Shown: in pieces, positions 17,999-27,441 of the stretch | Numbering within the stretch: position 1 is the stretch's first letter | How the letters are laid out: every line of letters starts with the position of its first letter | Assembly: GCA_019417325.1 (NCBI GenBank) | Contig: DXVO01000008.1 | Span: 124,001-188,000 of the forward strand | Direction of reading: 5' to 3' | Source of the DNA: Parabacteroides sp. | GTDB taxonomy: Bacteria; Bacteroidota; Bacteroidia; Bacteroidales; Tannerellaceae | DNA length: 64,000 nt | The notes under the pieces: model-generated | What the model saw: the letters and a program-made list of their open reading frames with translations, nothing else | Told to the model about the DNA's origin: nothing | The model's database searches: none | Made by a program: the position numbers and the translations under genes

Positions 17999-20143
17999 TT
18001 ACATTCCGGTTCCAAAGCGGGAGGTATCAATCGCTTTCACTTTTTTCTCTTTGTAGCCCCCCAAACTACAACGCAATGTTAATGTCACATTACGGGAATC
18101 CTGAAATAGCTTCATCCGGCTCTTTTGCCCCTGTTCGTCGATACATGTAACCGGAGAACGCCCGAGAAAAAGGTCTTCCCCTCTCAAAGTCAACCGCATT
18201 TTATTCTTTGCAAAAGTCCAGACCAAACCCGCTGAGACATTCGATATACGCTCAATATCATATAATCCCTGAATAACAGGCGAGATGCAATAGCCACTCA
18301 GTTCCAAAGATACATTCTTGTCTTTTGTCAGGAAAAATGTATTGGTCAGAGCGGCTCTTCCGAACAATTTCGTACGATTAAATGAAATATCATACAAAGT
18401 ACCTCTCTGATGTAATACCGCTCCCGATAATGTTAATTTTGAACTCATAAAATTTCCGGCTTTAAACGGTATCACAGCCATCAGCAGGAATGTATTATAA
18501 ACATCTAGGTTAATTGTACGGAAAACAGATTGCATCCGGTCATGATATTGATACGTCTGCTGTAATATTTTATCCGGTTGTATCGAAGCAACCGCTCCAA
18601 AAACATACTTCCCTTTCAAAATATAATTCACCACTCCTGTATACGTATATTGCGGCTTTAAATCCGTATTTCCGACAATAGACGTATAAACATTCATATA
18701 ATGGACATTCGGAGTCGTCATCCAATAAGAAGGATACGATTTATCACTGGAAAAAGAAATCATCCATACGCTGGAAGGGGTACTCCGATAAGTAAAAGTC
18801 AACTGAGGAAACGGACTAATCCGGTTCCATAGCGTCCTTTTTTCCCCAGCCGAATCAACAGTAGCCCGATAGTATTGTAAAGAGACGGAAGCATCCAAAG
18901 ATATTTTTTTCCCAAACTTCTTCGTAAAACCGATGAAGCCATTCGCTGCATAATCTTTTTGTTGCAAACAGAAAGAAACATCTTCTTCTCCTTCTCCGTT
19001 TTTAAATATCTGTCCGGATTCATTCCAAGTATCCGAATAGGAGCCTTCAATCCCATAATTCAAAACCCACCCTTGAGGTAACTTATGGCTTTTATTAAGA
19101 TACAAATTTCCCCGGTTCACACGCTGCCGGAATAAGGTGTAAATGGATTGTTCGCCACCTTTATCCAATTTATTCACAAGCACCTGAATATCTTTATCCC
19201 GGCTGAAAGTATAATCCACACCTATATTCAAGCCGGAATGCCCCACATAATCCGCACGTGCACTATGCATCAATGAATGAGAATATAACTCACTCTCTGT
19301 CTCTATCCTGTTCAATCCCATAAACTCCGTGACAGCTCCACGCCGGGAAATTTGGTTCGGATCATAGAAACTCCCCATATAAGAAAATGATAATTTATCC
19401 CGGTTTTTCAAATCAATATCCAAAGAAGTCCTCACCTTATGAGACAAACTACGCGTTTTATACCAATTATCCTGACTTATATCGTACAACTCGCCATTTA
19501 CTGTGGGTTGAGCTAACATTTCCTCTTCATTCCTCCCCTGATTATAACCAATAGAATAAGAAGCATCTACCGAGTATCTTTTTCCTATATAAAACAGATT
19601 TGCCCTACCGGATGGAGAAAAATAATAGCCTTGTTTTCCTACGAAAGTAACCTCTCCTTTCAGCACATCTTTCAGGTTCCGGTCATTTTCTATCAATATA
19701 TTAATCGCAGCCCCCCGTACCCCATACTGAGGAGGAGTACTATACAAAACATCCACATGGCGAACCTTGGAAGCCGATGTCGACTTAAGTAAATCAATTA
19801 TCTGTTCAATACTCATTGAACTTTTCCGCCCATTTATCAGGATATAGGTAGACGGTGTACCGATAATGGAAACATTATCTCCCTCTTTCTGCACACCGGG
19901 CAACTCTCCTAATATATCGAAAGCATTATCCACCGGCTTACTCTTTATCAGACTCGGCACGTCAAACTGTAATTTACCTTCTGATATTTTCACCAAAGGA
20001 TGTTCGGCTTTAATAAAAACCTCCGGCAAATCCACTTCGATACTATCGTTCATGACAATGCGCCCTGAACCTTTCGTTTCTTGTGCATACAACTCATTAG
20101 AAACACCAAAGAGGATTATCAACAAAGAGTAGATATATTTCAT
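17999..20143 (-). CDS. TonB-dependent-receptor-like outer membrane beta-barrel protein
   Basis: A 714-aa outer-membrane barrel protein of the OMP_b-brl_3 type, related to TonB-dependent receptors but without a CarboxypepD_reg domain. The start is chosen at ATG 20143 because a signal peptide follows at once (MKYIYSLLIILFGVSNELYAQ); the longer frame to 20233 adds unlike sequence. A plug-like domain (about 45-160: NAFDILGELPGVQKEGDNVSI, YILINGRKSSMSIEQIIDLL, PPQYGVRGAAINILIEN) precedes the barrel. Divergent from a histidine kinase/response regulator pair and upstream of a MATE exporter, which suggests two-component control; this link is inference. Confidence 0.85.
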   Translation of the reverse strand: MKYIYSLLIILFGVSNELYAQETKGSGRIVMNDSIEVDLPEVFIKAEHPLVKISEGKLQFDVPSLIKSKPVDNAFDILGELPGVQKEGDNVSIIGTPSTYILINGRKSSMSIEQIIDLLKSTSASKVRHVDVLYSTPPQYGVRGAAINILIENDRNLKDVLKGEVTFVGKQGYYFSPSGRANLFYIGKRYSVDASYSIGYNQGRNEEEMLAQPTVNGELYDISQDNWYKTRSLSHKVRTSLDIDLKNRDKLSFSYMGSFYDPNQISRRGAVTEFMGLNRIETESELYSHSLMHSARADYVGHSGLNIGVDYTFSRDKDIQVLVNKLDKGGEQSIYTLFRQRVNRGNLYLNKSHKLPQGWVLNYGIEGSYSDTWNESGQIFKNGEGEEDVSFCLQQKDYAANGFIGFTKKFGKKISLDASVSLQYYRATVDSAGEKRTLWNRISPFPQLTFTYRSTPSSVWMISFSSDKSYPSYWMTTPNVHYMNVYTSIVGNTDLKPQYTYTGVVNYILKGKYVFGAVASIQPDKILQQTYQYHDRMQSVFRTINLDVYNTFLLMAVIPFKAGNFMSSKLTLSGAVLHQRGTLYDISFNRTKLFGRAALTNTFFLTKDKNVSLELSGYCISPVIQGLYDIERISNVSAGLVWTFAKNKMRLTLRGEDLFLGRSPVTCIDEQGQKSRMKLFQDSRNVTLTLRCSLGGYKEKKVKAIDTSRFGTGM

Positions 20144-20282
20144 GGCATTTTTCTTTTTTGTCAAAAATGAGATGTTCTGCCGGAACTTCCAAACTTCCCT
20201 CTTATTTGATAAGAGTATATAACACCTGTCCATTGAATGTTATTTAGTCTTACCAAATAAACCTGCATAATCAAACTTTCCT

Positions 20283-20291
20283 TAAATTTGT
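20283..20291 (+). promoter_or_regulatory. -7 box almost abutting the histidine kinase start codon
   Basis: TAAATTTGT is an exact TAnnTTTGY match, only 5 bases between its G and the ATG at 20296. A transcript from it would be nearly leaderless. No -33 TTG is evident. Confidence 0.4.
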
Positions 20292-20295
20292 TTAT

Positions 20296-21780
20296 ATGAA
20301 ATCGTCCTTCAAATACATAGTTCTATTGGTCATCATTTCCCTGTCCGGAATATTTGTCTATCAATTATTCTGGATAACCGATTTATATCATGCTTACCAA
20401 AAACGGAATAAAGAAATTATTATGCAGGCGATCAGGGATGCCGACCATATAGAGCTATTCGAGCGTGCCGACCGGATTAGCAAAATTCTGAAAAAGCAGC
20501 GGGAAACAAGCAGTATTGTTGATTCTGAAGGAAACTTCGGCATTACGACTAAGTTTCCGGACAAAGATTCAGTCCAATCCGATACCTATAAAATCCTTCC
20601 TTTAGATACGAACCTATACAAAAATATCAGTGAAGAAAACCAGTGGATGCTGAAAAGTACCGCAGTTAAAGTAGGAGAAGCATACAGTTCCCTCGGCCTT
20701 TTAGGATTACAAATGCAACAGTCTCTTCATGAAATCATCGACAATAAAATTGCCCCGATTGGCATTACCCGGTTTGACAGCATTCTGACGAGTCATTTAC
20801 AACGGAATGAGTTGGAAATCCGGCATTTTACTAAAATTATAGATTTAAAAGACAGTTCTATTATTGCCTCTTCCATTCCCGAAAATACCGATTTATCAAA
20901 CTATGACCTCTTCCGGTGGAAATACACGACATATAAGCCCAAAGCCTATTACATCTATGCAGAATCCACCCAATGGAGTACCATCCGGATGATGACCGGT
21001 ATCTTATTATCTTCATTCCTTATCCTCCTGATTCTGGTCATTTCGTTTACTTATATGATTCGTTTCCTTCTTCACCAGAAAACAGTCGAACAGCTAAAAG
21101 ATGATTTTACCCATAATGTCACCCATGAATTAAAAACTCCGATAGCCATTACCTATGCGGCAATCGAAGCCATGATTCATTACAACATCACCGACGATAA
21201 AGAAAAGACGGGCAAATATCTCCACATCTGCCACGAAGAACTTCAGCGACTCAGCAGTATGGTAGAGCAAATACTTTCTTTAAGCCTGGAACACAAAAAA
21301 GAATTCAAACTCAAATTCGAGTCAACCCAACTAAAAGAACTGATTGACAAAATAATAGAACAACAAACAATCAAATCGTCCAAGCCATTCAAAACTGAAT
21401 TAGAAATCAAACCGGACACAATCTGTTTGGATGCAGACCGGACACATTTATATAACATCATCAGTAACATTATAGACAATGCAATCAAATACTCCGGAAA
21501 TAATCCGGTCATCCGGATAAGTGCCACAGGAACAAAAGACCATATCCAAATCAGGATAACAGACAATGGCATCGGTATCAGCAAAGAAAACCTGCCACAC
21601 ATTTTTGATAAATTTTACCGTATACCCAACGAAAAGGGTAGCCCGGTAAAAGGATATGGAATCGGATTATTTTATGTCAGGACAATGGTTCAAAAGCATA
21701 ACGGAACAATCAAAGTAGAGAGCATTCCCGGAAAAGGCAGTAGTTTCACCATCATATTACCACAGAAACATGAAAAATAA
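20296..21780 (+). CDS. Sensor histidine kinase
   Basis: Inner-membrane two-component sensor, 494 aa. TM1 at about residues 8-28, a periplasmic sensor region of about 200 residues, and TM2 at about 235-262. A HisKA dimerisation helix carries the phospho-accepting His 277 (THNVTHELKTPIAIT). The HATPase_c domain has an N box (NIIDNAIKYSG), G1 box (DNGIGISKENLPHIFDKFYR) and G2 box (GYGIGLFYVRTM). The stop overlaps the start of the response regulator gene by 11 bases, so the two are one unit. The periplasmic domain is not recognised, so the signal is unknown. Confidence 0.95.
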   Translation: MKSSFKYIVLLVIISLSGIFVYQLFWITDLYHAYQKRNKEIIMQAIRDADHIELFERADRISKILKKQRETSSIVDSEGNFGITTKFPDKDSVQSDTYKILPLDTNLYKNISEENQWMLKSTAVKVGEAYSSLGLLGLQMQQSLHEIIDNKIAPIGITRFDSILTSHLQRNELEIRHFTKIIDLKDSSIIASSIPENTDLSNYDLFRWKYTTYKPKAYYIYAESTQWSTIRMMTGILLSSFLILLILVISFTYMIRFLLHQKTVEQLKDDFTHNVTHELKTPIAITYAAIEAMIHYNITDDKEKTGKYLHICHEELQRLSSMVEQILSLSLEHKKEFKLKFESTQLKELIDKIIEQQTIKSSKPFKTELEIKPDTICLDADRTHLYNIISNIIDNAIKYSGNNPVIRISATGTKDHIQIRITDNGIGISKENLPHIFDKFYRIPNEKGSPVKGYGIGLFYVRTMVQKHNGTIKVESIPGKGSSFTIILPQKHEK

Positions 21781-22462
21781 AAAGCAGATTCTAATCGTTG
21801 AAGATGAAGTTACTCTGGCTATGATTATCCAGGATGCCCTCGAAACAGAAGGATATGAGACAATAATCGCAAACAACGGTTTACAAGGAATCGATTCTTA
21901 TTATAGATACCATCCTAACTTAATTATTGCGGATATCATGATGCCGGGTATAGATGGTTTTGAAATGATAAGCCGGATCCGGAAAGAGGATAAAGAAACT
22001 CCAGTTCTGTTTCTCAGTGCCCGTTCCTCTACCGATGATATTGTTTCCGGTTTCGAATTAGGAGCAAACGATTATGTACGCAAGCCTTTCAGCCTACGGG
22101 AATTAATTGTTCGCACGAAAGCTCTTCTCAGCAAAAGTAAAACGGAAGAAGAGAAGGCCGGATTCTATGAAATAGGGCTTTATACTTTCTATCCTAAAAC
22201 TCAGACCTTATTAATAGCCGGAGAAAGCAATACACTCTCTTTCAAAGAATCAGAAATATTAAAGCGTTTATGCGAAAACGAAACCCAACCTATTTACAGT
22301 AAAGATATTCTTCTCAATTTATGGGGAGACGATAGCTTTTACAATGCACGCAGCCTGCATGTATTTATTACCAAACTACGTCATAAACTGGAAAAAGACC
22401 CCCGCATCAAGATACTGAACGTACGAGGTATCGGCTATAAATTAATTTGCGAGCAACTCTGA
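21770..22462 (+). CDS. OmpR/PhoB-family response regulator
   Basis: DNA-binding partner of the overlapping kinase, 230 aa. Receiver domain residues 1-120 with acidic pocket E11/D12 (VEDE), phospho-acceptor D55 (IIADIMMPGIDGF), T/S switch (LFLSARSS) and conserved Lys in VRKPFSLREL. C-terminal winged-helix trans_reg_C domain (about 130-228, YSKDILLNLWGDDSFYNARSLHVFITKLRHKL, GIGYKL). The likely targets are the divergently transcribed barrel protein gene and possibly the MATE gene beyond it; this is inferred only from position. Confidence 0.95.
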   Translation: MKNKKQILIVEDEVTLAMIIQDALETEGYETIIANNGLQGIDSYYRYHPNLIIADIMMPGIDGFEMISRIRKEDKETPVLFLSARSSTDDIVSGFELGANDYVRKPFSLRELIVRTKALLSKSKTEEEKAGFYEIGLYTFYPKTQTLLIAGESNTLSFKESEILKRLCENETQPIYSKDILLNLWGDDSFYNARSLHVFITKLRHKLEKDPRIKILNVRGIGYKLICEQL

Positions 22463-22463
22463 T

Positions 22464-22500
22464 ATAAACCAACAGTATTCTACAAATCAGGTTGGTTTAT
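22464..22500. terminator. Bidirectional terminator between response regulator and MFS genes
   Basis: Perfect 10-bp stem ATAAACCAAC (22464-22473) / GTTGGTTTAT (22491-22500) with T-rich flanks. The stop codon of the convergent MFS gene (22497-22499) is inside the right arm. Confidence 0.65.
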
Positions 22501-23714
22501 TTCCGGAAACTGTTTCTCAACTCCATTATTGAAGGAATAAAGAAAGAGACAACTCCTATTATCCCGACTAAAACTCCCCCGATTATAAAGGTATGCCCAA
22601 TCCCTATCGTATCGGCAAGAAAGCCGGTACTCATCAGACCGATCATAGAAGGAAGCATACTTACACTCATATAAAAAGAAAATACCCGTCCCATCACCGC
22701 CGGATTAATACGGGTTTGAACTACAGTGGTAAACGATGCCATATAAAGAGAACCCGAAATACCTCCTATAGCGGTCAATACAACAAACAACGGATACCCG
22801 GAAACCGGCAAGACTCCCGAAAACAGAAATGTGGAGCCCAATAAGATATACATCCAGTTAATCAGTGATATTTCATTGATCCGGAATTTTTTCATTCCCA
22901 GGAAAGCTCCGCCCAACAAAGCCCCTGTTCCCCAGGCTGCCTCTACCAGACTAATCTGATATGCATTTCCCGAATAATGATTAAGAGTCATCAACGGATA
23001 CAACACACTCACCGGCATAATAAAGAATGTACCTATAATGGACAGGATGAACAGCCAGGACAGCCCGTTTTGATTGCGAACTTCCGTAAACGCTTCTTTT
23101 GCCTCCTTCAGCAACCGGACTTTTTGCGTTCGTTCTTCGTTTTCCGGGTCAGGAATCGTCACGAACAAAAGCGAAGTACAAGCCAATGCCGCTCCTATCA
23201 CATCCAGTAAAAGGATATTCGTCATCTTCATAAACGAGATAAAAAGAGCAGCTAAAGCCGGTCCGGCAATATTACATGCCGACTGGATTATCTGGTTAAT
23301 CCCGGCAATACGAATCAATTCCGATTTTGGAGCCAGTAAAGGAACGGAAGCCTGCATCGCCGGCATATGAAAAGCAGAGCCCACCGAACGCATTGCCAGC
23401 AAAATATACACATGTCCTATCCGAGCTATATCCAGATAAAACAAAACAGCCAGAATCATTGTACAAAAAGCAATAAAACTATCAGCCAAAATCATCACCC
23501 GCTTCCTTTTCCATCGGTCGATAAAAATACCGGTAAACAATCCCAATATCGACTGGGGAAGCATAGCTGCAATCGTTGCAAAAGCCAGTACCTCAGCAGA
23601 TTTCGTTTCGAAACTAAGCCACAAAACAATTGCAAAATTGACAATCGAGCTGGTTAGTATGGAGAAAAACTGCCCGGTCCATATAATAGCGAATACTCTT
23701 TTCCAGTTATTCAT
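22497..23714 (-). CDS. Major facilitator superfamily exporter
   Basis: Inner-membrane transporter of 405 aa with about 12 hydrophobic segments. The MFS motif A is visible between TM2 and TM3 (LFTGIFIDRWKRKRVMI, about 57-73). A run of charged residues between the two halves (PDPENEERTQKVRLLKEAKEA split here by gaps) marks the central loop. It resembles MFS_3/enterobactin-exporter-like proteins; the substrate is unknown. A single gene on the - strand with unrelated neighbours. Confidence 0.9.
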   Translation of the reverse strand: MNNWKRVFAIIWTGQFFSILTSSIVNFAIVLWLSFETKSAEVLAFATIAAMLPQSILGLFTGIFIDRWKRKRVMILADSFIAFCTMILAVLFYLDIARIGHVYILLAMRSVGSAFHMPAMQASVPLLAPKSELIRIAGINQIIQSACNIAGPALAALFISFMKMTNILLLDVIGAALACTSLLFVTIPDPENEERTQKVRLLKEAKEAFTEVRNQNGLSWLFILSIIGTFFIMPVSVLYPLMTLNHYSGNAYQISLVEAAWGTGALLGGAFLGMKKFRINEISLINWMYILLGSTFLFSGVLPVSGYPLFVVLTAIGGISGSLYMASFTTVVQTRINPAVMGRVFSFYMSVSMLPSMIGLMSTGFLADTIGIGHTFIIGGVLVGIIGVVSFFIPSIMELRNSFRK

Positions 23715-23816
23715 AAATTCCTTTTGATGTAAAATGCGAGTTTTTTAATAGTGTTGAAAGCTTACAATAAGTTCATGAAAAAATAGCAAAACGATTCAAG
23801 TACATAAAAACAGATA

Positions 23817-23855
23817 TAAAAAAACGAAGGCTGCGAGATTCACATCCGACAGCCT
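23817..23855 (-). terminator. Terminator downstream of tpx
   Basis: Read on the - strand: AGGCTG (23855-23850) / CAGCCT (23833-23828), then CG and a run of seven T (23824-23818). Confidence 0.6.
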
Positions 23856-23904
23856 CCTACACTAACCCTTAACTTTAACCAATGAAAAACAATAATCAAA
23901 TTTA

Positions 23905-24408
23905 TTAGTTTTTTAGCGAAGCGATTGCGGCTTCGTAATTCGGCTCGTTTGTTATTTCTGAAACAAGTTCTTCATAAACAACCTTGCCAGTTTCGTCAAC
24001 TACTATCACGCCACGGGCTAATAAACCTTTAAGCGGACCGTCGACCATAAGCATCCCGTACTTATTTTCAAAGCAAGAACAACGGAATGCAGAAAGTGGA
24101 ACCACTTTATCTATACCTTCCGTAGTACAGAAACGTCCTTGCGCAAATGGTAAATCTTTTGAAACTGCTAGAACCACTGTATTGGGTAGAGAAGCAGCTT
24201 CTTTATTAAAACGTCTTACCGAGGCGGCACAAACTGCTGTATCCAAACTCGGGAATACATTAATTACAACTTTTTTCCCTTTCAGATCTTTCAAGGATAA
24301 TTCTGACAAATCATTTTTTACCCCCTTAAAATCCGGAGCCTCTGCTCCTACTGTCGGTAACATACCATTGGTAGTTACCTCATTACCTTTAAATGTAATT
24401 TTTGCCAT
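23905..24408 (-). CDS. tpx: Thiol peroxidase (atypical 2-Cys peroxiredoxin)
   Basis: Reduces hydrogen peroxide and alkyl hydroperoxides with thioredoxin as electron donor. It is 167 aa, the normal family length. The peroxidatic Cys 60 lies in FPSLDTAVCAASVRRFN and the resolving Cys 94 in LPFAQGRFCTTEGI, matching the Tpx pair. It has two extra cysteines in AFRCSCFENKYG. The C-terminal VVDETGKVVYEELVSEITNEPNYEAAI block is standard. Monocistronic, with a promoter (24449-24481) and terminator of its own; probably part of the oxygen-tolerance set. Confidence 0.96.
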   Translation of the reverse strand: MAKITFKGNEVTTNGMLPTVGAEAPDFKGVKNDLSELSLKDLKGKKVVINVFPSLDTAVCAASVRRFNKEAASLPNTVVLAVSKDLPFAQGRFCTTEGIDKVVPLSAFRCSCFENKYGMLMVDGPLKGLLARGVIVVDETGKVVYEELVSEITNEPNYEAAIASLKN

Positions 24409-24447
24409 TTTTGTAGTATTTTATGTTCCTTACTCTCAAAGCGGCAT

Positions 24448-24481
24448 ACAAATATAAGCTGCTTTGCGCAATGTAAACCAA
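24448..24481 (-). promoter_or_regulatory. Promoter of tpx
   Basis: On the - strand: TTG (24481-24479), 22-base spacer, TATATTTGT (24456-24448). The leader before the ATG at 24408 is about 35 nt. Confidence 0.55.
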
Positions 24482-24545
24482 TGTATAAGCAAGAAAGTTT
24501 CCCTTTTTAATGTTTTTTAATTACTTAACACAAAAACTCTTTTCC

Positions 24546-24554
24546 TATCTTTGG
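24546..24554 (+). promoter_or_regulatory. -7 box of the rmuC operon; decides the rmuC start
   Basis: TATCTTTGG (TAnnTTTG) overlaps a TTG at 24551 that could open the frame. A start inside its own promoter is unlikely, which favours the ATG at 24572. Confidence 0.5.
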
Positions 24555-24571
24555 CGAAAAATAGGAAAAAC

Positions 24572-25861
24572 ATGGATTGGCTTATTGTATGTATACTCGT
24601 TATTATCATTATTTTACAACTTATTTTACGACCAAAACAAGACAAATCGGACACGACAGACGAACTGAAACGCCTTTTTGACGAAATGCAACGTTCTTTC
24701 GACCGCATAGAAAAAAATTTCCGCGAAGATTTCCGGCTGAACCGTGAAGAAAGCCGTATCGTTGCCCGGGATAACCGCGAGGAGCTAACACGTTCCATGA
24801 ACGAATTTCGTGAAGCTTTTGACCGTGGTATCGTATCATTTAACAATCTACAGCGGGAAAAGTTCGCAAATTTGGACGAACAACAGCGTTTTTTAGTGGC
24901 AAACACAGAAAAAAGGTTGGAAGAAATCCGTATTACCGTAGATGAAAAGCTGCAAAAAACGCTGAACGACCGTATCGGGCAATCCTTTCGCCTGGTTACC
25001 GAACAGTTGGAAAGTGTACAAAAAGGATTAGGAGAAATGCAAACTCTTGCACAAGACGTAGGAGGATTAAAACGGGTACTCAGTAACGTAAAAACAAGAG
25101 GTAATATCGGTGAAATCCAACTGAGCATGTTATTGGAGCAAATCCTTGCCCCCGAGCAATACGATGCCAATGTACATACAAAAAAAGGTTCGGATGCGGT
25201 TGTTGAATTTGCAGTCAAACTACCCGGACGGGACGACATGCACGAATTTGTCTACCTGCCCATCGATGCTAAATTCCCCAAAGATGTTTATGAACAACTA
25301 TTAGACGCATACGACCAAGCAGATGCCTCCGCTATAGAAGCAGCCGGCAAATTACTGGAAACGACCATAAAGAAAATGGCGAAAGACATTTCCGATAAAT
25401 ATCTTGCGCCTCCGGCAACCACTGATTTTGGCATCATGTTCCTGCCATTCGAAGGAATTTATGCCGAAGTAGTACGCCGTTCTTCCCTTTTGGAAGATTT
25501 ACAACGTAACTATAAAGTAGTTGTTACCGGTCCAACTACACTGGCAGCTATCCTCAACAGCCTGCAAATGGGATTCCGTACACTTGCCATCCAAAAACAT
25601 TCCGGAGAAGTCTGGACAATCCTTGGTGCAGTCAAAAAAGAATTCGAAAAAGTCGGCGGAATGCTGGAAAAAGCCCAGAAAAACCTGCAAACAGCCAGCG
25701 GGCAAATAGAAGAAGTATTAGGAACCCGTACCCGTGCTATCCAACGTAAACTAAAAGATGTGGATACATTGAGCGACCGCGAAGCACGTGCAATCATTCC
25801 GGAAATCGGAGCTTTCACCAACGATGAGGAAATAACAGAAGAAGAAAATAATAAATCATGA
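24572..25861 (+). CDS. rmuC: DNA recombination protein RmuC
   Basis: Predicted membrane-anchored nuclease-fold protein that limits inversions at short inverted repeats in E. coli. 429 aa from ATG 24572. One N-terminal TM helix (DWLIVCILVIIIILQLIL), a coiled-coil of about 140 residues rich in Glu/Arg (FDEMQRSFDRIEKNFREDF), then the RmuC domain (about 160-390: TRGNIGEIQLSMLLEQIL, LPIDAKFPKDVYEQLLDA, GIMFLPFEGIYAEVVRR, VTGPTTLAAILNSLQMGF). Overlaps the next gene by 4 bases (ATGA), implying coupled translation. It is noteworthy in a window with two candidate invertible segments. Confidence 0.95.
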   Translation: MDWLIVCILVIIIILQLILRPKQDKSDTTDELKRLFDEMQRSFDRIEKNFREDFRLNREESRIVARDNREELTRSMNEFREAFDRGIVSFNNLQREKFANLDEQQRFLVANTEKRLEEIRITVDEKLQKTLNDRIGQSFRLVTEQLESVQKGLGEMQTLAQDVGGLKRVLSNVKTRGNIGEIQLSMLLEQILAPEQYDANVHTKKGSDAVVEFAVKLPGRDDMHEFVYLPIDAKFPKDVYEQLLDAYDQADASAIEAAGKLLETTIKKMAKDISDKYLAPPATTDFGIMFLPFEGIYAEVVRRSSLLEDLQRNYKVVVTGPTTLAAILNSLQMGFRTLAIQKHSGEVWTILGAVKKEFEKVGGMLEKAQKNLQTASGQIEEVLGTRTRAIQRKLKDVDTLSDREARAIIPEIGAFTNDEEITEEENNKS

Positions 25862-27441
25862 AGAAAAGGCAAATCCCCCATACCTACGTTATTATATTTT
25901 ATATCATACTTTTTTGTGCTGCTTTAACCTGGTTTATACCGGGAGGGCAATACTCTGAAATAATTAATGCTGAAGGACAAAAAACAGTAGTCTACCAGGC
26001 TGTTGAACATGTACCCCAAACCTGGCAGGTATTCGCTGCTTTCTATAAAGGCTTCGTCGATAAAGCGGATATTATTGTCTTTATCCTGATAATCGGGGGA
26101 GCTTTCTGGATTGTAAATGATAGTAAAGCCTTCGACATCGGCACAATCAGCTTCCTGCGCCGCGCCCGGAGAATGGAAAACAACCGCTTTCTCCGGAAAA
26201 TCGGAGTGGAAAACTTCCTCCTGATTTCCATCATGCTTCTATTCAGTATTTTTGGAGCTGTATTCGGAATGAGTGAGGAAACCATTGCCTTCTGTATGGT
26301 ATTGGTTCCTATGGCCATATCAATGGGATACGACTCTATAACAGGAGTCTGCATGGTATTCGTCGCGGCGGGATTAGGGTTTGCCGGAGCAATACTCAAT
26401 CCTTTTACTATAGGTATAGCCCAGGGATTAGCCGGAATCCCTTTATTTTCCGGTATTGAATATCGTATATTCTGTTGGCTGGTCATTAATGTGGTAGGCT
26501 TTACCTATATACTACGATATGCTGCCAGAGTAAAGAGAAACCCTCGCCTTTCCCCGGTATATGAAGAAGACCAGTATTGGCGGGATTTGCATGGCAACAA
26601 CTCGTTTGAAATAGAATACCATACTCCTAAAACAGCCTGGGGCTGTTTTGGAGCACTCACTATCATACAAATTATATTTTCTATATGCTACCCGGTAACC
26701 AGTTTAAAAATAGGAAACAGTATAATAGAAGGATTACCTTTATTACCCCTGTTGACTGTTGCATTTGTCATAACATCTGTTGCCGCTCTCCGGAAAACAG
26801 TACATCTGTATATATTAAACTTGTTGTTCTTCACTATTTTTTATCTGATTACCGGAGTAATGGGATATGGCTGGTATATCATGGAAATTGCCACTTTATT
26901 CTTTGCCCTCGGACTGGCGGCTGGAATTTCCAACAACCGAACCCCTAACGAACTTGTTAAGTTATTTATGGAGGGGTGTAAAGATATTATGAGTGCAGCT
27001 CTGGTGGTAGGTTTAGCCGGAGGAATTATAGTGATTTTAAAAGACGGGCTTGTAATAGACACAATCCTCCACAGCCTTGCCCAAGGAATGGATGGACTCG
27101 GACAGGTAGCTACAGTCGGTATGATGTATGTTATACAGACGCTTATCAATCTGGTTATTCCGTCCGGAAGTGCCAAGGCCGCTTTGACTATGCCTATTAT
27201 GGCACCATTTTCGGATTTAATCGGTCTGTCGAAACAGGCTACGGTAATGGCATTCCAGTTCGGTGACGGATTTACCAATCTTCTGACTCCGACCTCCGGT
27301 GTCCTGATTGCCGTTCTGGGAGTAAGCCGTATCCCTTACGACAAATGGTTCCGGTGGGCATGGAAATTTATTTTATTGCTGGTGATTCTCGGGTTCTTAC
27401 TGTTAATTCCGACAGTACTGATTCCGATGAACGGATTTTAA
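25858..27441 (+). CDS. YfcC/DcuC-family anion carrier
   Basis: Inner-membrane secondary transporter of the C4-dicarboxylate anaerobic carrier superfamily (PF03606-like), 527 aa with about 12-14 hydrophobic segments. Family features: N-terminal IPHTYVIIFYIILFCAALTW followed by FIPGGQY, then KADIIVFILIIGGAFWIV, FGMSEETIAFCMVLVPMAIS, GAILNPFTIGIAQGLAGIPLF and a C-terminal NLVIPSGSAKAALTMPIMAP block. YfcC proteins are suggested to carry carboxylates or basic amino acids; the substrate is not assignable. The start overlaps rmuC by 4 bases and the stop overlaps dinB by 1 base (TAATG). Confidence 0.88.
   Translation: MKKRQIPHTYVIIFYIILFCAALTWFIPGGQYSEIINAEGQKTVVYQAVEHVPQTWQVFAAFYKGFVDKADIIVFILIIGGAFWIVNDSKAFDIGTISFLRRARRMENNRFLRKIGVENFLLISIMLLFSIFGAVFGMSEETIAFCMVLVPMAISMGYDSITGVCMVFVAAGLGFAGAILNPFTIGIAQGLAGIPLFSGIEYRIFCWLVINVVGFTYILRYAARVKRNPRLSPVYEEDQYWRDLHGNNSFEIEYHTPKTAWGCFGALTIIQIIFSICYPVTSLKIGNSIIEGLPLLPLLTVAFVITSVAALRKTVHLYILNLLFFTIFYLITGVMGYGWYIMEIATLFFALGLAAGISNNRTPNELVKLFMEGCKDIMSAALVVGLAGGIIVILKDGLVIDTILHSLAQGMDGLGQVATVGMMYVIQTLINLVIPSGSAKAALTMPIMAPFSDLIGLSKQATVMAFQFGDGFTNLLTPTSGVLIAVLGVSRIPYDKWFRWAWKFILLLVILGFLLLIPTVLIPMNGF

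Noticed and set aside
23881..23907. Tiny + strand frame (ATGAAAAACAATAATC...) of 8 codons after the tpx terminator
   Set aside because: Too short, no gene follows in frame, and it overlaps the tpx stop; no support for a leader peptide.
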